Of a stretch of DNA of 64,000 nt, positions 6,811 to 15,848 are shown piece after piece. Where the stretch lies: contig NZ_ALAP01000019.1 in assembly GCF_000280905.1 (NCBI RefSeq), positions 1 to 64,000 of the forward strand, in the 5' to 3' direction. Within the stretch, counting starts at the first letter, position 1. Each line of letters starts with the position of its first letter. Under the pieces are notes generated by a model. It did not search any database and was not told the origin of the DNA. It saw only the letters and a list, made by a program, of their open reading frames with translations. A program made the translations under genes and the position numbers. The DNA comes from Streptomyces sp. AA1529. Its GTDB lineage: Bacteria > Actinomycetota > Actinomycetes > Streptomycetales > Streptomycetaceae.

Positions 6811-8945
6811 TGGCTGTGGACGACACCACCTCCCAGGACCGCACCACCTCCCGCGACCGCGCCGGTGCCCGGGACCGCGCAGGCGAACCCGTGCTGGGCT
6901 CCCCCGCCGCCCGCCGCGAAGGCCACGCCAAGGTCACCGGCGCGGCTCGCTACGCCGCCGAACACACCCCGCCCGCCTGCGTGTACGCCCGGCCGGTGCC
7001 CGCGACCGTCCCGCACGGCAGCGTCACCGGCATCGACGACAGCGACGCCATGGCCCTGCCCGGCGCACTCGCCGTCCTCACCCACGAGAACGCGCCCCGG
7101 CTCGGCGAACCCGACGACCCCATCCTCGCCCTGCTCCAGACCCCGCAGGTGCCGCACCGGGGCTGGTACGTGGCGCTCGCCGTCGCCGAGACCCCCGAGA
7201 CGGCGCGCGAGATGGCACGGGCCGTCCGGATCGGCTACGCGGAGGAGCCGCACGACGTGCTGCTCCGCGCCGACCATCCCGGGCTCTATCACCCCGAGGA
7301 GGCCAACGGCGGCTACCCGGCCGACCAGGAGACCGGCGACTTCGACACGGAGTACGCCGCGGCGCCGCACCGCTTCGACACCACCTACACCCTCGGTCCG
7401 CTGCACAACCACCCCATGGAGCCGCACGCCGCCACCGCCGTGTGGGAGGGCGGCCACCTGATCGCCTACGACTCCAGCCAGGGCGCCACCCTGGTCGGCA
7501 CCACACTCGCGGCGCTGTTCGGCCTCGAACCGGCACAGGTCACGGTCGTCTCCGAGCACGTCGGTGGCGGCTTCGGGTCCAAGGGCACCCCGCGCCCGCA
7601 GGTCGTGCTCGCCGCCATGGCCGCCCGGCACACCGGACGTGCCGTCAAGGTCGTCCTGCCCCGGCGCGAACTCCCCGCCGTCGTCGGCCACCGCGCCCCC
7701 ACCATCCAGCGGCTGCGCCTCGGCACCCGCGACGACGGCACCCTGACCGCGCTCGGACACGACGTGCTCACCCACACCGCCACGTTCAAGGAGTTCGTGG
7801 AGCAGGCGGCCGTGCCCTCGCGCGTCATGTACGGCGCCGCCGGCCTCCGCACCGGCCACCAGGTGGTCCCGCTGGACGTCCCCGCACCCTCCTGGATGCG
7901 GGCCCCCGGCGAAGCGCCCGGCATGTACGCGCTCGAATCCGCGATGGACGAGGTGGCCACGGCCCTCGACATCGACCCGGTCGAACTGCGGCTGCGCAAC
8001 ATCCCCGACCGGGAGCCCGACAGCGGCAAGCCGTTCAGCAGCCACCACCTGGCCGACTGCCTGCGCGAGGGCGCCCGCCGGTTCGGCTGGGAGCGCCGCG
8101 ACCCGCGCCCGGGCACCCGCCGCGACGGCGACCTGCTGCTGGGCACGGGCGTGGCCGCGGCCACCTACCCGGTCTACGTCTCCCCGTCCACCGCGTCCGT
8201 CCAGGTGCTGGGCGACGGCTCCCGGCCCGGCTACCAGGTGCGCATCAACGCCACCGACATCGGCACCGGAGCCCGTACCGTGCTCGCCCAGATCGCCGCC
8301 GAGGAGCTCGGCGTGGAACTGGACGCCGTCCGCGTCGACATCGGCAGCAGCGACCTGCCCACCGCGTCGCTGGCCGGCGGCTCCTCCGGCACCGCCTCCT
8401 GGGGCTGGGCCGTGCACAAGGCGTGCCGGGAGCTGCGCGAGTCCGGCGGCAGCATCGTCACCGTGGACACCGCCACCGACGTGCGCTCCCAGGAGGACTA
8501 CGCACGGCACGCCTTCGGCGCCGTCTTCGCGGAGGTCGCGGTCGACACCGTCACCGGGGAGGTGCGCACCCGCCGGCTGCTCGGCGTCTTCGCCGCGGGC
8601 CGGATCCTCAACGCGCGCACCGCCCGCTCCCAGTTCATCGGCGGCATGACGATGGGCCTGGGCATGGCGCTCACCGAGCAGAGCACGCTGGACGCCCGGC
8701 TCGGCGGCTTCGTCGAACGCGACCTGGCCGCCTACCACGTCCCCGCGCACGCGGACGTCCCCGACATCGACGCGCACTGGATCGAGGAGCACGACCCGCA
8801 CCTCAACCCCGTCGGCGGCAAGGGCATCGGGGAGATCGGCATCGTCGGCACCCCCGCGGCCCTCGCCAACGCCGTCCACCACGCCACCGGCACCCGCCAC
8901 CGCACCCTGCCCCTCACCCCGGACCGGGTGGGGGCGTGGGAGTGA
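6810..8945 (+). CDS. paoC: Aldehyde/xanthine oxidoreductase molybdopterin subunit (PaoC/YagR-like)
   Basis: Catalytic subunit of 711 aa binding the molybdopterin cofactor. Family motifs: EHVGGGFGSKGTPRPQ (about residues 250-265), GGSSGTASWGWAVHKAC (about 520-536), and the C-terminal GGKGIGEIGIVGTPAALANAV, which carries the active-site glutamate. Together with the two preceding genes it forms a cytoplasmic Mo hydroxylase of the PaoABC type, which oxidises aldehydes. The physiological substrate is not evident and no cofactor-insertion chaperone (PaoD/XdhC) is seen nearby. The start MAVDD is chosen because the residues upstream are encoded by the short tandem repeat. Confidence 0.9.
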   Translation: MAVDDTTSQDRTTSRDRAGARDRAGEPVLGSPAARREGHAKVTGAARYAAEHTPPACVYARPVPATVPHGSVTGIDDSDAMALPGALAVLTHENAPRLGEPDDPILALLQTPQVPHRGWYVALAVAETPETAREMARAVRIGYAEEPHDVLLRADHPGLYHPEEANGGYPADQETGDFDTEYAAAPHRFDTTYTLGPLHNHPMEPHAATAVWEGGHLIAYDSSQGATLVGTTLAALFGLEPAQVTVVSEHVGGGFGSKGTPRPQVVLAAMAARHTGRAVKVVLPRRELPAVVGHRAPTIQRLRLGTRDDGTLTALGHDVLTHTATFKEFVEQAAVPSRVMYGAAGLRTGHQVVPLDVPAPSWMRAPGEAPGMYALESAMDEVATALDIDPVELRLRNIPDREPDSGKPFSSHHLADCLREGARRFGWERRDPRPGTRRDGDLLLGTGVAAATYPVYVSPSTASVQVLGDGSRPGYQVRINATDIGTGARTVLAQIAAEELGVELDAVRVDIGSSDLPTASLAGGSSGTASWGWAVHKACRELRESGGSIVTVDTATDVRSQEDYARHAFGAVFAEVAVDTVTGEVRTRRLLGVFAAGRILNARTARSQFIGGMTMGLGMALTEQSTLDARLGGFVERDLAAYHVPAHADVPDIDAHWIEEHDPHLNPVGGKGIGEIGIVGTPAALANAVHHATGTRHRTLPLTPDRVGAWE

Positions 8946-8948
8946 GGC

Positions 8949-8966
8949 GGCGGGCCGCTGCCCGCC
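8949..8966. terminator. Hairpin between convergent genes
   Basis: Perfect 7-bp stem GGCGGGC / GCCCGCC with a 4-base loop, directly after the paoC stop codon and before the end of the leftward operon. Likely a bidirectional terminator. Confidence 0.5.
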
Positions 8967-8981
8967 GTCCCGGCGGCGGGG

Positions 8982-9605
8982 TCACTCGTAGGCGGAGCCG
9001 TCCTCCATGGGAGCGCCGTAGCAGGCCCGCTCGCGATTGGTCTCGGCCGACGCCTTCAGGATCCGCACCAGGTCCTTGCGGACCCCCTCGCCCTTCTCGG
9101 CGAAGGACTCCACGACGACTTGCAGTTCGGTGTTCTCGTCCGCGTCCTTGTTCTTGGTGCAGGGGACAGTGGCGGCGGCACCACTCGGCGTGGACCAGCT
9201 CGCCCCGAAGCCGGGGATCTCCTCCGTCCTTCCCTTCACCGACGGATCGGGGTCGCGGAGCGGCGCTGCGGCACTCTGCTGCTGCACGCTCACCCGCAGT
9301 GCCCGCTTCCCGTCGGTGTCGATCCCGCACAGCGCGCTGTACTGCCCCTTCTTGCGGGTCACCTTCTGCCGGCCGCCGACATAGTGGGAAGCGGGCACCA
9401 CCCGGTCCAGCACTGACGCGGACAGCCCGAGCAGGACCGTGTGGCAGGTGTCGCCCGTTACCTGCGAGAGCTTCTTCGGCCCCTTCGGATCCTCGGACTG
9501 TGCGAGTGATCCGCCCACCGCCCCCGCCGCGACCAGCGCAGCGGCGAGGAGGGCGAGGAGGACGTAGCGGAGCGGGCGGGTGGGGCGTTCGGGCATCGCA
9601 GTCAT
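8982..9605 (-). CDS. Membrane-anchored or secreted hypothetical protein
   Basis: 207-aa protein with a basic N-terminus (ERPTRPLR) and one hydrophobic segment (YVLLALLAAALVAAGAVGGSLA). No lipobox cysteine is present, so a membrane anchor or uncleaved signal is likely. The outside domain has four cysteines (TCHTVL, LCGID, VPCTK, RACYG), probably two disulfides. It is the last gene of a leftward operon, starting 10 bp after the stop of the 798-aa gene. ATG 9605 is used; ATG 9596 (MPERP) is an equally good start. Family not recognised. Confidence 0.75.
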   Translation of the reverse strand: MTAMPERPTRPLRYVLLALLAAALVAAGAVGGSLAQSEDPKGPKKLSQVTGDTCHTVLLGLSASVLDRVVPASHYVGGRQKVTRKKGQYSALCGIDTDGKRALRVSVQQQSAAAPLRDPDPSVKGRTEEIPGFGASWSTPSGAAATVPCTKNKDADENTELQVVVESFAEKGEGVRKDLVRILKASAETNRERACYGAPMEDGSAYE

Positions 9606-9615
9606 CAACAATCGA

Positions 9616-12012
9616 TCAGTTGGGGAGGGACGGCACCTCGTCCATGGAGTCGAGGTAGCTCGCGGTCCTGCTGACGCTGTCGTTGGCCCAGCCGAAGCCC
9701 TGCCTGGTGCCCGCTTGGCTCAGAGCATTGACAGGCGTGTCCTTGAGACCGTACTGGCTCTGTATCTTGTGCAGCATGGCGGTGTCCGCGTTGACGTTCC
9801 GAGTCCGCTCCTTGTCGTAGAGCATGCTGGCGATCTCGGCCTGCTTGACACCCTCGGAACTGGTGATCATCCGGTCGATGTCGTACGCCGCCGCTCCCTC
9901 GTACCCCGCGGTCAGCGCGCCCAGCGTGGCGCCGACCACCGGGTTCGGGAACCACTTCGCGTATGCCGTCGCTGCGGTCACCGCGCCGCCGAAGGTGCTG
10001 TTTCCCCACAACCGGGCGCTGAGCGAGCTCTTCTCGAACTCCTGGTCCTTGACGACGGCCGGGCCGACCAATGCCTCCTGCCGGGCCATCGCCATGGTGC
10101 CGGTTATCTCGCCCGACGTGCCGAGCACCTCGCGTGCGGTCGCCTCGGTCTTGGAGGGTGGCGAGTACTTCTCGTCGGCGGGCACATCCGGATTGAACTG
10201 GTGGTCGAGCACTTCGGCGGCCTGGCGTTTCTGGGCCTGCATGAGGTACCCGTACGCCTCCGGGTCCTGGCCGAGGCGGAAGAGGAGATGTGTGGCCTCC
10301 CGGTGGTCCATCCCGGCCACGGCCCCGGAGATCGGGTAGAGCTTGGTCTCGGCGGCCAGCGCCTCACTTGCCCCGTCTTCCTTGAGGTCCTCGCCGCCGC
10401 CGTCCCGCAGTCCGCGGTAGATGTCGGGCATGTACTCGGACGCCGCACGCCCCAGTCCTTGGCTCATCCCGTGGGAGAGCTCGATGTGCTGCTCCTGGTC
10501 GTTGTTGGTCGCGATTCCCTCGATGAACTCGGACATGATGTCCGCCTGAGCCTGGGTGTGGGACGGGAACATCGGCAGATCGGCGTCCCAGTCGTGCCCC
10601 GTGGTGGCCGAGGTGAAGGCGTGGCCCAGGGCCACGCGCCCGCCCCGCCAGTCATGATGCGGACCGGAGTCGGGGCTCGGTCCGTCCGGGAACCATTTCC
10701 GGTCCCGGAGGACGTAGTCGAAGTTCTCCTTGTCCGAGAAGAAGTCGGTCGAGGCCTCCGCGTTGTGCCCGAGGGCCTCCATGTACCCGGTGAACGGATC
10801 CTCGCCCTGGTCGTACTCGGCACCGAAGTTGAGGTAGTTCGGCGGATTCAGGCCGTAGCCCAGCCACTTCCGTTCGGGCACGTCCTTCTCCTCGCGAGAG
10901 TAGGGGCCCGGCGTCATGAACGGCTTCTCGTCGGTCTTCTTCAACTCGGCGCCGTAGTGCTTGAGGAAGTCGTTGTCCCACTTCCCTGTCCGCATCAGGT
11001 TGCTCATCACCTGGAAGCCGTAGGGCGGGGCCGCCCGGTATGTGCCCACGCCCCCGCTGGCAGGCTGCTCGCCCATCCGCTGGTAGCCCAGGTCGAGGAC
11101 ATCCTTCTTCCACTTCGTCATGGCCGGGGAGTCGGAGTGACTGGCCAGGGCCAGGGTGCTGCTGAGATTGTCCTGAAGGGCACCGAGCTGCTTGTCCACC
11201 CCTTTCGGGCGGTCCAGCGGGTCCGGCGGCATCCTGTCCTCGTAGTCCGGCTGAGCCGCCTTGTACCAGAGCTCCAGGACACCCTTCGCGCCCTTGCGGG
11301 TGGCGAATTCCTCTGCGAAGTCGGCATTGCCGTCGTTCATCGCGAAGATGCCATTGGCCTTCGAGATCAGTTTCGGATCCCGCTTGAAGTCCTTGTCGCC
11401 CGCCAGCTTGTACAGCGCGTCGACATCCTTCTTGGCCTGCATCTTCGGGGTGTCGCCGCTGAAGCCGTCGCCGTGCGGGTCGAAGGTCAGAGCCTTCTTC
11501 AGGTCCGCGTCGGCCTCGGCCGCGTCGCGGAGGGCCTTCTCGATCTTCTTGTTGAGGTCCGTGATGACCTCGTGGTAAGCCTTCCTGATTCCTGAGCCGT
11601 CCTCACCTCCGGGCGGATCGACGTAGACGACGCCGTCCTTGGTGTTCAGCTTCAGGTAGTTCTTTCCGCCGCCCGTCGGCTTCTCGGACACCGTGGACTC
11701 GACGTCCACCAGGTCCTTCTTGGCGTTCTCGAACACCTTCAGGCAGCGGGACATCTCCTTCCCGAGCCACTCGGCCTGTCCGGCGGCCTCCGTGACCTGA
11801 TTCTGGACGACCTTGAAGTGCTTGACCGCCGCCTTGTGGGAGTCGCCGTGCCAGCCGCTCCGTTCGGTGCTCATCGGTTTGGTGACCGTGCGGTCGAAAG
11901 ACGTGTGGACTTCCCTGAAGTCCTCCGGGAGTTTTTTCCACGCCTTCACCACCGCTTGCAGCGCGGTCAGGTTGACGTGACGCACCGTCTGGTAGTCGAG
12001 AGTGTCGCTCAT
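9616..12012 (-). CDS. Large protein with WXG100-like N-terminus (possible type VII secretion substrate)
   Basis: 798 aa. The first ~110 residues are helical with a WXG-like turn (RSGWHGDSHKAAVKHF, about residues 50-65), as in LXG/WXG-type N-terminal domains of ESX substrates. The middle (about 230-640) is a long soluble region rich in Asp, Lys and Trp with no catalytic motif I recognise. Near residues 690-750 a small-residue segment (FGGAVTAATAYAKWFPNPVVGATLGALTAGYEGAAAYD) could touch the membrane. It resembles actinobacterial proteins of the DUF6571 type, from memory. RBS AGGGGGAG; the preceding gene ends 13 bp upstream. No toxin domain is apparent. Confidence 0.75.
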   Translation of the reverse strand: MSDTLDYQTVRHVNLTALQAVVKAWKKLPEDFREVHTSFDRTVTKPMSTERSGWHGDSHKAAVKHFKVVQNQVTEAAGQAEWLGKEMSRCLKVFENAKKDLVDVESTVSEKPTGGGKNYLKLNTKDGVVYVDPPGGEDGSGIRKAYHEVITDLNKKIEKALRDAAEADADLKKALTFDPHGDGFSGDTPKMQAKKDVDALYKLAGDKDFKRDPKLISKANGIFAMNDGNADFAEEFATRKGAKGVLELWYKAAQPDYEDRMPPDPLDRPKGVDKQLGALQDNLSSTLALASHSDSPAMTKWKKDVLDLGYQRMGEQPASGGVGTYRAAPPYGFQVMSNLMRTGKWDNDFLKHYGAELKKTDEKPFMTPGPYSREEKDVPERKWLGYGLNPPNYLNFGAEYDQGEDPFTGYMEALGHNAEASTDFFSDKENFDYVLRDRKWFPDGPSPDSGPHHDWRGGRVALGHAFTSATTGHDWDADLPMFPSHTQAQADIMSEFIEGIATNNDQEQHIELSHGMSQGLGRAASEYMPDIYRGLRDGGGEDLKEDGASEALAAETKLYPISGAVAGMDHREATHLLFRLGQDPEAYGYLMQAQKRQAAEVLDHQFNPDVPADEKYSPPSKTEATAREVLGTSGEITGTMAMARQEALVGPAVVKDQEFEKSSLSARLWGNSTFGGAVTAATAYAKWFPNPVVGATLGALTAGYEGAAAYDIDRMITSSEGVKQAEIASMLYDKERTRNVNADTAMLHKIQSQYGLKDTPVNALSQAGTRQGFGWANDSVSRTASYLDSMDEVPSLPN

Positions 12013-12025
12013 GGATCGGCTCCCC

Positions 12026-12610
12026 CTAGGACTTCGGCTCGGTCGAGGGCACTGTCGGCAGCGGGGGGCCGTACACCGGCTTCTGCGACGGCGGTGGCTT
12101 CAGCAGTGGGTACGGGTCCGTGGAGAACGGGTACTGCGGAGTCGTGGAGAGCAGCGGCTTCCGGTTCGGATCCAGGAGGTACTTGAGCGGGTGCTCCTTC
12201 CGGTCCCGGTCCTCGGCGATCTTGTCCACCTGCTCCTTGGTGTACACATCCCCCTCCAACGTCTTCGCCGTGACGTTGCGGAGCGCCGTGGCCGTGTTCG
12301 CGAACTGCTTGCGCAGATGCTTCATCTGGCCGCGCCACATCTCCTGGAACGTCTTGAAGGCGTCGTCGCTGGCGAAGCCCTTCATCGACCCGGGGACCTG
12401 TTCCATCTCCCGCATGGCGGCGTTGTCCACCTTTTGGAAGGCGGTGTCGACCTTCTCCACCTTCTTGGCCGTTGCGTCGAGTACGGAAGGCGTCACTTGG
12501 AGCCACTTTCCGTCACCCTTGCCGTCAGCGCCGTTCAACTGCATGGCGGTGGAGGACTGCTTGTCCCGCGCTCCGGCCACCAACCCGGCCCATTCCTGCT
12601 CGAATGACAC
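12026..12610 (-). CDS. WXG100-like helical protein, first gene of the operon
   Basis: 194 aa, GTG start at 12610. Mostly helical (about residues 1-125), starting MSFEQEWAGLVAGARDKQSS, with FQEMWRGQMKHLRKQF at about 85-100 as a possible WXG-type turn. The C-terminal 60 residues are Pro-rich and extended (TDPYPLLKPPPSQKPVYGPPLP). The small helical protein followed at once by a large WXG-bearing protein resembles ESX substrate/partner pairs, but no ESX secretion machinery is in the window. It may act as a secretion partner or chaperone for the 798-aa protein. Confidence 0.7.
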   Translation of the reverse strand: MSFEQEWAGLVAGARDKQSSTAMQLNGADGKGDGKWLQVTPSVLDATAKKVEKVDTAFQKVDNAAMREMEQVPGSMKGFASDDAFKTFQEMWRGQMKHLRKQFANTATALRNVTAKTLEGDVYTKEQVDKIAEDRDRKEHPLKYLLDPNRKPLLSTTPQYPFSTDPYPLLKPPPSQKPVYGPPLPTVPSTEPKS

Positions 12611-13149
12611 GAATCCCCGCTTCCGCCGGTGAACACTGCCGATCCTCTGAGGAACTTACAAGGGAAGTGGATCGAACGTCTCCCAAATACACGTGAAGAA
12701 AGTGCGGTTGGTTCCGGAACCGTCCCAGGTGTCGCTCCCATGGGCCCGTGTCGGGCTCCGTGCCGCTGTGTCGGACTCGTGCGCCGGGTGCCGTCGTGCG
12801 GCGTCATGTGTGGCTTGCGCGGGGCGGCGGGCCGGTGCACGGGGTCTCCGGGGCGGGGTGCGGGAGGGCGGGATGCTCGTCGTCCGGCGCGGGTGGGGCG
12901 CTGGGGCGCTGGGGCGCTGCCGGGCCGGTGTCCGTCCCGAGTCGGACCGGTGCGCGGCCGGACTCGAACGACCCGGGTCGGCTCCGCGTGCGACGAGCTG
13001 CGGCCGCTCGTACGGTGAAAAGGGACGGACGCGCGGCGAAATCATCCCGTGCGGTGCGGCGAATGCCGGGTGCCGGCACGGTTGGGCGCCGCACGGCGGT
13101 ACCGGTGGTACTCCCGGTACCGGCGGAACCACGGGACGAGGTGGCGGCC
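12611..13149. other. Intergenic region, no gene seen
   Basis: About 540 bp between the leftward operon and the Fpg-type gene. It must hold both divergent promoters. The only structure noticed is a low-complexity run of GGGGCGCT units around 12895-12920. Reading frames here lack a convincing start or any recognisable protein. Confidence 0.4.
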
Positions 13150-13950
13150 ATGCCCGAACTCCCGGACGTCGAGAGCTTCCGCGAAATCCTGGCCGACTGC
13201 GCTCGGGGCCGGACGATCCGGCGGGTCGAGGTGCGCGACTCCGGCGTCCTGCACGGCACCAGCGCGCGGCGGTTCAGCCGGGACCTGGCCGGGCGCGAGG
13301 TGCGGGAGCCCGAGCGGCACGGCAAGTGGCTCCTCGTGCACACCGACGGCCCCACTCTCCTGCTCCACTTCGGCATGACCGGCCGCCTCGTGTGCGCGGA
13401 CGCGGACGATCCCCCGCACCGCCACGACCGGATCCTGTTCACCCTCGGCGACACCCGCCGACCCCGCCAGCTCCGCTACCGGGACCAGCGCAAACTCAAA
13501 GGACTCTGGTACGCGGACGACCCGGAGGCCGCCCGCCGCCTCGACGAGCAGGGCCCCGACGCACTGACCGTCTCCCGGGCGGCCCTGGACGCGGCCCTCG
13601 CCGCTCGCCGTGGCCGGCTCAAGGCCGCGTTCCTCGACCAGTCCTTCCTGGCCGGGCTCGGCAACCTGCTCACCGACGAGATCCTGTGGCAGGCCCGGCT
13701 GCACCCCGCACGCACCACCCGCTCCCTGACCGAGGACGAGCGCGCGGCACTGCACCGGACGCTCCGCCGCGTGCTGCGCACCTCCGTCCGCGCCGGGCAC
13801 GTCCCGCCCCGCGACACCTGGCTGACCGGCCGCCGCGACGCCCCCGGCGGAGCGCCCTGCCCCCGCTGCGGCACCCGGCTCCGCTCCGCCCCGGTCGCCG
13901 GCCGGACCACACTCTGGTGCCCGCACTGCCAGCCCGCGCCGTCCCGGTAG
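13150..13950 (+). CDS. Fpg/Nei-family DNA glycosylase/AP lyase
   Basis: 266-aa base-excision repair enzyme. After Met removal the N-terminus is PELPDVE, giving the catalytic N-terminal proline and glutamate. The conserved lysine is K59 in RHGKWLLVH, and the H2TH region contains LAGLGNLLTDEILWQARLHP. The C-terminal zinc finger is CPRCGTRL ... LWCPHC. It removes oxidised bases and cleaves the AP site. The finger and catalytic residues are all present; whether it is Fpg or an actinobacterial Nei-type enzyme cannot be settled by eye. ATG 13150 is fixed by the mature N-terminus. Confidence 0.92.
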   Translation: MPELPDVESFREILADCARGRTIRRVEVRDSGVLHGTSARRFSRDLAGREVREPERHGKWLLVHTDGPTLLLHFGMTGRLVCADADDPPHRHDRILFTLGDTRRPRQLRYRDQRKLKGLWYADDPEAARRLDEQGPDALTVSRAALDAALAARRGRLKAAFLDQSFLAGLGNLLTDEILWQARLHPARTTRSLTEDERAALHRTLRRVLRTSVRAGHVPPRDTWLTGRRDAPGGAPCPRCGTRLRSAPVAGRTTLWCPHCQPAPSR

Positions 13951-14106
13951 CGGGCTGCGGCTCGGCCACGGGCGTCGGGGTGCGGAGGTGGTCGCGCGGT
14001 CGGGGGTGCGGTGCTGTCGTCCGCCGTCAGGGCGTGGGTGCGGAACCGGCCGGGCGCTGTCGAGCGGGTGCGGAACCGGCCGGGCGCCGCACCGGCCGCG
14101 AGGCCG

Positions 14107-14709
14107 TCATGAGGTCTCCGTTCCCGTTCCTGTCCCCGTCCCCGTCCCTGTTCCTGCCTCCGGCCCTGTTCCTGTCTCCGTCTCCCGGGTGCGGGCCTGG
14201 TGCCGGCGGGCTTTGAGCCGGTTCCCGCAGGTCTTCATCGAGCACCACCGTGCGGTGTTGGCGCGGCTGCGGTCCAGGAGGAAGAGGCGGCAGTCGGGGT
14301 TCCCGCACGGCCGCAGCCGGCCGGGCAGGCGCTCTTTGACGTCCGCCCAGGCGAGCACGAGCTCCACGGCCGGCCGGCGCTCCGGCGGCATCTCCACGTG
14401 CCACTCGATCCCGGAGGGGACGGGCCGCGGGACCTTGCGGACGCCGGCCAGGATCCGGCGCAGCCGCGGTTCCGCGGGCGCGCCGGACTCCACCGCCTGG
14501 AGCGCGTCCCGCGCGGTGCGCAGCCATCGGCGCTCCGCGTCGCCGCCGTGGCCCCCGTGCTCCCGTGCCCATCTGTCCAGCTCGTGGTCGTCCCGCCACA
14601 GGTCGCGGCGTCGGCCGTCCACGACAGGGGTGCTGTTCAGCGCCTGCATCAGGGCTTCGTCGTCCAGCACGGCACCCACCTCCCCACTCTGCTCGCATAA
14701 CCCCATCAA
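14107..14709 (-). CDS. CGNR zinc-finger (ABATE-domain) regulator 1
   Basis: 200-aa putative transcription factor. The N-terminal two thirds form the ABATE-type domain. The CGNR zinc finger is at about 133-167: PCGNPDCRLFLLDRSRANTARWC followed by CGNR, with four cysteines. The tail ends in a run of GT/ET dipeptides encoded by a 6-bp repeat (about 14110-14165), likely length-variable. It is divergent from the alpha/beta hydrolase at 14787, and the gap between them carries a promoter flanked by inverted half-sites, so it probably regulates that gene and itself. Confidence 0.85.
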   Translation of the reverse strand: MMGLCEQSGEVGAVLDDEALMQALNSTPVVDGRRRDLWRDDHELDRWAREHGGHGGDAERRWLRTARDALQAVESGAPAEPRLRRILAGVRKVPRPVPSGIEWHVEMPPERRPAVELVLAWADVKERLPGRLRPCGNPDCRLFLLDRSRANTARWCSMKTCGNRLKARRHQARTRETETGTGPEAGTGTGTGTGTGTETS

Positions 14710-14714
14710 GCTGT

Positions 14715-14784
14715 TTGACAGGTTACTCCATGGGCGGTGTACTGGCTCTCGACGGTAACCCTCATAAGACCTCGAAGGGGTTAG
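14715..14784 (+). promoter_or_regulatory. Promoter and operator half-sites before the hydrolase gene
   Basis: A TTGACA -35 box (14715-14720) and TGTACT (14738-14743) are separated by 17 bp. GGTTAC (14721-14726), its inverse GTAACC (14755-14760) and a third copy GGTTAG (14779-14784) surround the -10 and start region. The symmetry suggests binding sites for the divergent CGNR regulator. Confidence 0.5.
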
Positions 14785-14786
14785 AC

Positions 14787-15692
14787 ATGGTTGAGATCCG
14801 CCACCACTACGCGACCGTCCGGGGACACCGGCTCTTCTACCGGGAAGCGGGACCGCGCGAGGCGCCCACGCTCGTCCTCCTGCACGGCTTCCCCACCAGC
14901 TCGCGCATGTTCCGCCACCTCGTCCCGGCGCTGGCCGACCGGTTCCACGTCATCGCCCCCGACCACCTCGGCTTCGGCAACTCCGACGCCCCGCCCGCCG
15001 ACGCCTTCACCTACACCTTCGACTCCCTGACCGACCTCACCGAAGCCCTCCTGGCCCAGCTCGGCGTCACCCGCTACGCCGTCTACGTACAGGACTACGG
15101 CGCCCCCATCGGCTGGCGGCTGGCCCTGCGCACCCCGGACGCGGTCACCGCCGTGATCACGCAGAACGGAAACGCCTACGACGACGGCTTCGTACCGGAC
15201 TTCTGGGAGCCCGTCTGGGCGTACTGCGAGGATCCGGGCCCCCGCACCGAACCCGCCGTCCGCGGCGCGCTCTCCCTCGACGCCATCCGCTGGCAGTACC
15301 TGCACGGAGTGGACCGCCCCGAACTGGTCGACCCCGACACCTGGGCCGCCGACCACCGCGAGGTCAACCGACCGGGCCTCGACCTCGTACAGCTCGCCCT
15401 GTTCCGCGACTACGCGAGCAACCCGCCCCTCTACCCCCGCGTGCACGCCTACTTCCGGGAACGGCAGGTCCCCCTGCTGGCCGTCTGGGGCGCCGGCGAC
15501 GAGATCTTCGGCCCGGACGGCGCCCGCGCCTTCGCCCGGGACCTGCCGGACGCGGAGATCCATCTGATCCCCGGCGGCGGACACTTCCTCCTCGAGAGCC
15601 ACCTGGACACCGTGGCCGGATACCTCCGCGCCTTCCTCACCGGCCCGGCCGCGGCGGCGCTGAGGCGCGCGGAGTCCTCCGCGGACGGATGA
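14787..15692 (+). CDS. Alpha/beta hydrolase, epoxide hydrolase/haloalkane dehalogenase-like
   Basis: 301-aa soluble hydrolase. LLHGFPTSSRMF provides the oxyanion-hole HG. The nucleophile elbow reads VQDYGAPIG (about residues 101-109) with aspartate in place of serine, the hallmark of epoxide hydrolases and haloalkane dehalogenases. The acid is probably in WGAGDEIFGP and the base in GGGHFLLE (about 263). Substrate unknown. ATG 14787 gives MVEIRHHYATVRG, a normal family start. It is divergent from CGNR regulator 1. Confidence 0.87.
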   Translation: MVEIRHHYATVRGHRLFYREAGPREAPTLVLLHGFPTSSRMFRHLVPALADRFHVIAPDHLGFGNSDAPPADAFTYTFDSLTDLTEALLAQLGVTRYAVYVQDYGAPIGWRLALRTPDAVTAVITQNGNAYDDGFVPDFWEPVWAYCEDPGPRTEPAVRGALSLDAIRWQYLHGVDRPELVDPDTWAADHREVNRPGLDLVQLALFRDYASNPPLYPRVHAYFRERQVPLLAVWGAGDEIFGPDGARAFARDLPDAEIHLIPGGGHFLLESHLDTVAGYLRAFLTGPAAAALRRAESSADG

Positions 15693-15848
15693 CCGCGCGA
15701 CGGACACCAGGGCCGGAGCCGGATACGGCGAGCCCTGCTCGCCGGACCTGGGCTCACTGCTCTCCCCGGTCGTCTCGCTGTCCCCCATGATGGGCAGACG
15801 TGAACGAGCGCCCCAGGCCTCACACGGGCGTCGGAACAGGGGGACGAC

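Noticed and set aside
9580..11595. 671-codon rightward frame opposite the WXG-type gene
   Set aside because: No SD or motif, and the minus-strand frame has operon structure and a proper start.
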